DNA of 64,000 nt, taken from positions 3,500 to 67,499 of the forward strand of contig CAYMSF010000019.1 in NCBI GenBank assembly GCA_964392985.1, given 5' to 3'. The position numbers and the translations under genes were made by a program. This stretch comes from CAYMSF01 sp964392985 (lineage in GTDB: Bacteria > Verrucomicrobiota > Lentisphaeria > Victivallales > Victivallaceae). Below the pieces are notes generated by a model that was not told the DNA's origin, made no database searches, and was given only the letters and a program-made list of their open reading frames with translations. How positions within the stretch are numbered: the first letter of the stretch is position 1; each line of letters begins with the position of its first letter. Below, piece by piece: positions 58,792 through 64,000 of the stretch.

Positions 58792-60174
58792 TCAATTATC
58801 CTGTTCCGGAGTCTGTTCAAACTTGCGCATACATACCGCCAGAATCACAATCAACGCCACGGCAGCAAGGACAAACGCCGAATACATGGCGATATTAAAC
58901 CATTTTTTATCCGGCTCATATGGTTTACCTTTGAATTCAGGATTCTTCTGCGCCAGAGAGAGTTGCAGTTCGCTGCAGGAAAGATTTTTATATCGGCTGA
59001 TTATCTCCTGAATATCATATTGCGGGGCAGGAATAGCATCACCGCCGTAGTAAACTTTTGCCGGAAGTTGTGCCGCCGCGCTCAAAAATAACGCGTGATT
59101 TACTTCAGCCGTCAGAACTATTTCGACGTTTTGCAATGCCGGATTGTCTTTGTTGAATAAAATCAGACGATAACGTTGCGCCCGATTTGCCGCAATTGAC
59201 AACGACAATTCACTGCGTTTGACACCGGGCAGCAGGTAGGAATAAAATTTGCCGCCGGCCAGATAATGCCAGGTTTTACCGTCAATAGAGCATTCCAGAA
59301 TACCATCACGCGCAAAATTCTGCGAACCCGTGGCGATGCTGACTGACACGACCGGGGATAATGAGGTTGTAATGTCTAAAACCTGCCGTCCATCTTTTTC
59401 TCTGGTTTCAGTGAATGATGCGTTAATTCTCCCGGTTGCCGGGACGCTGATTTGTTGTTCTGCCGTTTTCGCCGTCAAGATAATGCTGTCAATTTTGAAA
59501 TCATGCCGTTCATAAAACCGGTTGGTTTCAACTGCATTGCCCTCTTTGTCATTTTTTACAAGTTGAGAGAAACCTGATTGCTCTTTTATCTCAGAAAAGT
59601 TAAGCAATTCCAGTTTGAACATCCGGTAGCTGGAATCCGGTAACTTTATTTCAGTATTCCGCAAATTGGCGATGCTGGAATAATCATAGATTTTGATTCC
59701 GGCAGCCAGTTTTTTCCAGGTGGAACCGTCGGAACTGCCGTAAACGGTGACGCTTTTTTCAAAATTGGTTGCTGCCGTATTAATGGTTATGCGTTCCGCC
59801 GTAAAAACTTTGACGATATCGGGTTTCGGTCCGGAAACAATTATTTCCAGCCGGTTATTTTTTTCTGTTTCCGGCTGTATAAGTGATTCAATTCTGGCGG
59901 GATAAGTTTTTTCACTTTTCCGTAGAGCGGTGGTGAATTTCTGCCGTATAGTGAACGGAACTTGCTGACCGGCGCTATCGTAAATGCGTAAATTGGAGTA
60001 AAGACCGTTCGTGCTGTTATATAAATCTTCATCCAGAACAAAGGCACAAATTGTTCCGGGTAAAGATTCGGCTTTTAAATTTGCCGTTCTTACATATTCG
60101 AGCGCGGATCTGAAATCACTTGCGCCGGAGACTGCAGCCATCAGCATAACAACGATATAAATATATTTCTTCAA
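58792..60174 (-). CDS. DUF3999-family membrane-anchored protein
   Basis: The 460-residue product has a signal peptide (YIYIVVMLMAAVSGA) and a C-terminal transmembrane helix (ALAAVALIVILAVCM near residue 440) followed by a basic tail. The middle is beta-rich with features of DUF3999: LPGTICAFVLDEDLYNSTNGLYSNLRIYD, VPFTIRQ, KSVTVYGSSDGSTWKKLAAG, and YFYSYLLPGVKRSELSLSI. DUF3999 and DUF2339 genes are paired in many proteobacteria and act in the envelope by an unknown mechanism. Here the DUF2339 gene is directly upstream on the same strand, with a 12-bp gap, which supports the pairing. Confidence 0.82.
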   Translation of the reverse strand: MKKYIYIVVMLMAAVSGASDFRSALEYVRTANLKAESLPGTICAFVLDEDLYNSTNGLYSNLRIYDSAGQQVPFTIRQKFTTALRKSEKTYPARIESLIQPETEKNNRLEIIVSGPKPDIVKVFTAERITINTAATNFEKSVTVYGSSDGSTWKKLAAGIKIYDYSSIANLRNTEIKLPDSSYRMFKLELLNFSEIKEQSGFSQLVKNDKEGNAVETNRFYERHDFKIDSIILTAKTAEQQISVPATGRINASFTETREKDGRQVLDITTSLSPVVSVSIATGSQNFARDGILECSIDGKTWHYLAGGKFYSYLLPGVKRSELSLSIAANRAQRYRLILFNKDNPALQNVEIVLTAEVNHALFLSAAAQLPAKVYYGGDAIPAPQYDIQEIISRYKNLSCSELQLSLAQKNPEFKGKPYEPDKKWFNIAMYSAFVLAAVALIVILAVCMRKFEQTPEQDN

Positions 60175-60186
60175 AATGACGCTCCG

Positions 60187-62763
60187 TTATTGTGATGGTT
60201 GTTTATCCGATCCGATTGGACCTTTGTTTTCAGTCTTAAACTGTTCGCGGAATTTCATATAAATAAAGGCGCTGCAGATCATGACCACGCCGAGAATCGT
60301 AAATGCCACAATCCGGTAAATTTGCGACAGATGGCTTAAATCAACCATAAAAATTTTGATAACATCAACGCTGAAAAGTAATAATCCTGCGTAACGCAAA
60401 TAGCGGTTGTCCCGGCGCAAACCACGGAATATAAGCGTAAACGCAAATGCCCCCCATAATATGGAAATTCCGCCATCGCGGAATTCCGGAACATAATTAA
60501 TCAGCAAAGTACTGGTCTCAAGCGTAAGGTACATAAATAGCAGACCTATTGAAACAATCCCCATGAGTGAATTTAACTTCACGCTTTGGCGAAAACGCAA
60601 TTTGTTCATACAGAAAAAAGCTAAAGCAATCAATGCGATAAACTCAATAGCCCGCATACAAGTGTAATCCCACATCGGAGTACTGCAATAAGCGATACGG
60701 TTCATTCTGAAATTCCAGACATCAATATCAATTAACAGTTTGGTCAGCAGAATAGAACCGGAGACCAGAGTCAAGAGCAATAATCCCACGGACTTTAATC
60801 TGGCAGCGTTATGCGCCAGAATCGCAGTTGCCGCGCCCCATACCAGCATCACCGCCGGCTCTCGCAGCGGGAGATAAAAAGTTTCAGAAACCCGGAGCGC
60901 TTCAAGTGTGAAGTAACAGATCAACAGGAAAGACCCGCACCATAAAATGACGCCGGCAATGATTGTCGCCGGCAAACCGAATTTCACATCATTATCGTCA
61001 GGAATAATCACGCGGTTGGTTTTCTCTCCATATTTTCTGAGCAGGAATCTGCCGGCGGCAAAGGCAGCGACGACGCTGCCAATCGTAATCAAACGTTCAA
61101 TCATACCGGCAAAATAATCCTGCTGAACCGTTCTGAAGCTTCCGTCAACAGTTATAATCCGCAGTAACGCCAGAAAATAAATCAAAAATGAACAGTTTGA
61201 GAGGAAGCGGCTCCCAAGTCGCAAGCCAAGCCAGAGGAAAATAACTGCCAGCGCCGACCAGGAAAAGGTAATCCATTTACCGGACAACAGCAACGGAAAC
61301 GTTACCGTAATCGAAAACGCCGACAGGGCAAACATTATCAGCAGCAGATTGCGGTCAAGATATTTGCGTTTGAGAAAATAGATGATAAAAGCAATGAAAA
61401 ATGCCGCAGCCCCAAGACTGAAAAAAGCGCCATAAGGACGGGGATATAGTGCCAACGTCATTTCCCAGCCTTTATAGAACAACATGATTGTCCCGGCAAA
61501 GATAATCAATAGTTCGATTGTTGAAACCGGTTCCCGGTTACGGATATTGAAAATAATGGACTGAATAAAAAAGACCGCAAAATAGATACAGAGAAAGGTT
61601 ACCGCAACGGCATAATCTGTTTTCGGGTCGTAATAACTGTCCAATGCCATGAGATAAATCGTCCATGTGGCGATAAAACTGAGTAAATTGAGCAATTTCC
61701 AGTTACGGTAGCGCGAGATGAACAATGCGCCCAGCGCCAGTAAGAGCATATAGGCAAATAAACCGGAAAGATTTTTAACGCCGGTATTCATAATAACCGG
61801 AGTGATGGTGCCGCCGACAATGCCGAGAATTGCGACCAGCAGCGAATCTTTGCGCAACGATATTGCCAGCGCCACCGCCGTTATCAGCACCATAAGACCG
61901 AACGCCGGAGGGACCGGCAAGAGATGATACAAGTTGGCGGCGGCGTGGACACTGAAATACAACAGCAGAATACCGCCGCCAAGCAATCCCCGGCCAATTA
62001 AATCAAACTGTTTTGCCGGTCCGGTAATTTTCATGCCGAATCCCAGCATCAACAACGCCGCAAACACCGAAAGACCCACGCGCGCCGAATGCGGCAACAG
62101 TCCATGTTCAATCGAGTACTTGAGAAAAAAGGCACTGCCGCAAAGAAAAATAATTACGCCCAGGCGGACCAGCCAGGTAGTCGCTATGGCATATTCGGCG
62201 GTTACAGCTTTAATACGATGTCCTTCTCCCACCACAATCCATGACCATATTTTCGCCAGACCGTCCAAAGATTTTCGTTCAAAATCAGAAATCACCAAGC
62301 CGCGAGGTTCTGGTTGTTTGTTCGTTTGTGGCGATTTTTCATTTGGTTTTGCTTCGGGTTTTATTCCAGGAACTGCAATTCCAGAAGGTGCCGCAGTCAG
62401 CGACTTGTCAGCACCGGATGGTTGAGGCGTCCCGACGGATTGTTGCGGTTGGATATCGACCGGAACGGTGACAGGAGATGCTGCGACGGAAACCGGCTTT
62501 GCCGATTGTTGACTCGCCGGTGGCGCCGGCACGGGTGAAGTTGAAACGGAGGCAGCCGTGACGGGTTGAACTGTGGCGACGGGCTCCGCTAAGGATTTTT
62601 CTTTTATTGCGTTCAATATCTGTTTCTGGTCGCGCTCTATACGTTCCAGGCGCCCATCCTGAGACTGCAACCGCCGGCTTATTCGGAATAACTGGGTTGA
62701 AATAACTATCGGAATCAACACAATGACAGCAACAACAATAAAAGCTATAAATGGAAAATACAT
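60187..62763 (-). CDS. DUF2339-family multi-pass membrane protein
   Basis: The start at 62763 is chosen because GGAAAGGATGG precedes it and the first helix (FPFIAFIVVAVIVLIPIVIS) follows at once; a longer frame of 24 residues upstream is basic and unlikely. The 858-residue protein has a short coiled segment (RRLQSQDGRLERIERDQKQIL) and a Pro/Ala/Val/Gln-rich linker (residues about 55-140). More than twenty transmembrane helices follow, the pattern of DUF2339 (for example LGVIIFLCGSAFFLKYSIEHGLLPHSARVGLSVF, GRGLLGGGILLLYFSVHAAANLYHLLP). It forms a two-gene operon with the DUF3999 protein. The function is unknown; ion or lipid handling has been proposed for neither with certainty. Confidence 0.85.
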   Translation of the reverse strand: MYFPFIAFIVVAVIVLIPIVISTQLFRISRRLQSQDGRLERIERDQKQILNAIKEKSLAEPVATVQPVTAASVSTSPVPAPPASQQSAKPVSVAASPVTVPVDIQPQQSVGTPQPSGADKSLTAAPSGIAVPGIKPEAKPNEKSPQTNKQPEPRGLVISDFERKSLDGLAKIWSWIVVGEGHRIKAVTAEYAIATTWLVRLGVIIFLCGSAFFLKYSIEHGLLPHSARVGLSVFAALLMLGFGMKITGPAKQFDLIGRGLLGGGILLLYFSVHAAANLYHLLPVPPAFGLMVLITAVALAISLRKDSLLVAILGIVGGTITPVIMNTGVKNLSGLFAYMLLLALGALFISRYRNWKLLNLLSFIATWTIYLMALDSYYDPKTDYAVAVTFLCIYFAVFFIQSIIFNIRNREPVSTIELLIIFAGTIMLFYKGWEMTLALYPRPYGAFFSLGAAAFFIAFIIYFLKRKYLDRNLLLIMFALSAFSITVTFPLLLSGKWITFSWSALAVIFLWLGLRLGSRFLSNCSFLIYFLALLRIITVDGSFRTVQQDYFAGMIERLITIGSVVAAFAAGRFLLRKYGEKTNRVIIPDDNDVKFGLPATIIAGVILWCGSFLLICYFTLEALRVSETFYLPLREPAVMLVWGAATAILAHNAARLKSVGLLLLTLVSGSILLTKLLIDIDVWNFRMNRIAYCSTPMWDYTCMRAIEFIALIALAFFCMNKLRFRQSVKLNSLMGIVSIGLLFMYLTLETSTLLINYVPEFRDGGISILWGAFAFTLIFRGLRRDNRYLRYAGLLLFSVDVIKIFMVDLSHLSQIYRIVAFTILGVVMICSAFIYMKFREQFKTENKGPIGSDKQPSQ

Positions 62764-63151
62764 CCGCCATCCTTTCCGTAACTTAATTCTGTAGTGTCGC
62801 CTTGAAGCATAATAATGAACAGATTTAAGATACATTTACGAATAATTAATTCAACCCGCATTAAAACAAAAACAATAATGTCATTTGTCCCTGTGCTGAA
62901 CAATAATAATAACAATCATTTGGGCCAGGATATTCTAAAACTGGGCGGCAATCTGTAAAAAATTATTGTTTTGAATCAGGATGTGTATTACATTATCATC
63001 AACCTTAAGCAGAACACGAATGTGGCAGTAGCAATAAAAGCGATAGTCATAAACGTCTGGCGATTCTTGGCGGTCGGGATGGGGATTTATTTCCGATGCG
63101 GCAAACTGCCAGATCTTGATTGTCCGGAGATATAATTTTGTTAAATATTTT
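62764..63151. other. Intergenic stretch without a convincing gene
   Basis: About 390 bp between the DUF2339 gene and the UroD-like gene. A 77-codon frame on the minus strand (63168-62935) overlaps the UroD-like stop, has no good ribosome site and an atypical composition (many Tyr, Cys, His), and is probably not real. No hairpin with a T run was found. The promoter of the DUF2339-DUF3999 operon must lie here. Confidence 0.5.
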
Positions 63152-64000
63152 TTATTTGATTGCGTCAAATAACGCCTGAAGGTTTTGCGGTTTCACATCA
63201 GGCAGAACCGCTTCATGGCTGGGAGATAGAATCAATCCCGTTGGAAAGAGTTGTTTTAATTCCTTAACTTTATCTCTCACTTGTGCAGGAGTGCCGGAAA
63301 CCAGTAATTGCTGGACATCGACGCCGCCACAGAAGGATACCTGATCGCCGAAATCCTTTTTTAAACGATGAATATCCATCCCCCTGGCCAGCGCTTGAAT
63401 CGGATGAATCACATCAACGCCTGCTTCAATCAAGTCAGGAATAATTTCAGCTATTGCGCCACAAGAATGGTGTATTACCTTCAGCCCATGACTTTTCGCC
63501 TGAGCAACCAGTTTGCGTGTACCAGGTAGAACGAATTCTCTGATAAGTTGCGGCGACAGGATTAATCCATTCTGGCTGCCTAAATCATTGCCAATCAGGA
63601 TACCATGAACTTTGCCTTTGGTGGCGCAGTAAAATATCTCATTCGCCGCTAAATAAAAATCAGTGATACGGTCTATCACCGCCCTGAACATGGCAGGTTC
63701 AGTAAGCATTTTCATCAATGCCTCTTCCATTCCGAAGGCGGCGCAGGCATCCTGGAAATGCGCGGACCATAACACACCCAAAACAGCCATATCTACGGGA
63801 GCATGATTTACGACTTCCAGGCATTGTGCAGGATTGATATATTGCGCCGGGTCAGGCCAGTTAAAATCATTAATTTTTACAGGGTCGGTATAATTGGCAA
63901 AAAAACCTTGACCGGTAAGCGTTCTTTCGCTATTATCATTTTGAGGCTTCACCGCAAAGTCAAAGGCGGCATAAATCGCATTGCTGGTCGGCGAATGATA
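63152..64000 (-). CDS. UroD-like (MtaA-type) methyltransferase, runs off right edge
   Basis: The frame stays open to the window end, so the true start lies outside; an internal GTG at 63952 is not the start. About 282 residues are visible. Landmarks are AVLGVLWSAHFQDACAAFGMEEAL, GNDLGSQNGLILSPQLIREFVLPG, the metal motif IHHSCGAI, IIPDLIEAGVDVIHPIQALARGMDIHRLKKDFG, SFCGGVDVQQLLVSGTPAQVRDKV, and the end FPTGLILSPSHEAVLPDVKPQNLQAL. It is related to the protein at 11942 but not closely. Members of this group demethylate corrinoid proteins or act on unknown sugars or ethers. The adjoining genes give no clue to the substrate. The missing part is about 60-80 residues of N-terminus. Confidence 0.8.
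   Translation of the reverse strand, partial: YHSPTSNAIYAAFDFAVKPQNDNSERTLTGQGFFANYTDPVKINDFNWPDPAQYINPAQCLEVVNHAPVDMAVLGVLWSAHFQDACAAFGMEEALMKMLTEPAMFRAVIDRITDFYLAANEIFYCATKGKVHGILIGNDLGSQNGLILSPQLIREFVLPGTRKLVAQAKSHGLKVIHHSCGAIAEIIPDLIEAGVDVIHPIQALARGMDIHRLKKDFGDQVSFCGGVDVQQLLVSGTPAQVRDKVKELKQLFPTGLILSPSHEAVLPDVKPQNLQALFDAIK

Noticed and set aside
62935..63168. 77-codon frame on the minus strand after the UroD-like gene
   Set aside because: It overlaps the UroD-like stop, has no ribosome site and an odd composition (Tyr, Cys and His rich); no family resemblance.

Overview
The window looks like a chromosomal segment of a Gram-negative, carbohydrate-degrading member of the PVC superphylum, most likely a Lentisphaerota/Victivallales-type bacterium. 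This is an inference. It rests on an LPS Kdo transferase (WaaA), MreB, secretin-like outer-membrane proteins, short pilin-like proteins with the FTLIELL N-terminus, DUF4091/GH123- and GH2-type glycosidases, UroD-like (MtaA-type) methyltransferases and several QueG-like iron-sulphur proteins. No rRNA, tRNA, CRISPR array, transposase or phage structural gene was recognised.

Layout. 0-6.3 kb (- strand): the end of an RlmI-type methyltransferase, an orphan amino-acid-type binding lipoprotein, then a glmS-waaA-thiC operon whose last two genes overlap by GTGA. 6.3-10.6 kb (+): a 575-bp regulatory region with paired inverted-repeat sites, a sigma-54-type promoter, a possible nine-residue leader peptide and two strong hairpins, followed by two paralogous secretin-like proteins and tandem terminators. 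10.7-19.8 kb: a small secreted protein, then a sugar-use block (UroD-like protein, GH123-like enzyme, pilin-like protein, LacI regulator, clan GH-A glycosidase). ATGAAA/TTTCAT operators control this block, and two related 5'-truncated gene remnants bracket it. 19.8-26.2 kb: a hypothetical protein, a HAD phosphatase, mreB, and a phoB-phoR pair preceded by a four-unit Pho box. 26.5-33 kb: two paralogous secreted alpha-helical proteins flank a GH2 enzyme in one operon. 33.3-37.2 kb: a sigma-54 enhancer-binding activator whose upstream region carries the same paired sites as the secretin operon, then a family B DNA polymerase. 37.3-40.3 kb: an ECF sigma/anti-sigma pair driving small envelope proteins and a pilin-like protein. 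40.3-46.5 kb (-): a 1419-residue GH13-GH133 debranching enzyme and a radical SAM-MnmC methyltransferase fusion.

46.8-56 kb is an unusual cluster: an IclR regulator, two QueG-like Fe-S proteins, a sugar-phosphate-isomerase-like TIM barrel, an MDR dehydrogenase, an AraC regulator, a 790-residue multi-module QueG-like protein and a second IclR regulator with two perfect palindromic operators. The right end carries an EamA-type transporter, a zinc ribbon protein, a voltage-gated-type K+ channel, a CBM9-type secreted protein, a DUF3999-DUF2339 membrane pair and a truncated UroD-like gene.

The most promising items are: (1) the radical SAM-MnmC fusion, which may combine two wobble-uridine modification steps in one chain; (2) the sigma-54 circuit linking the activator at 33.4 kb to the secretin operon at 6.9 kb; (3) the QueG-like cluster with its triple-module protein. 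All functional readings come from motif recognition by eye. No database search was possible.
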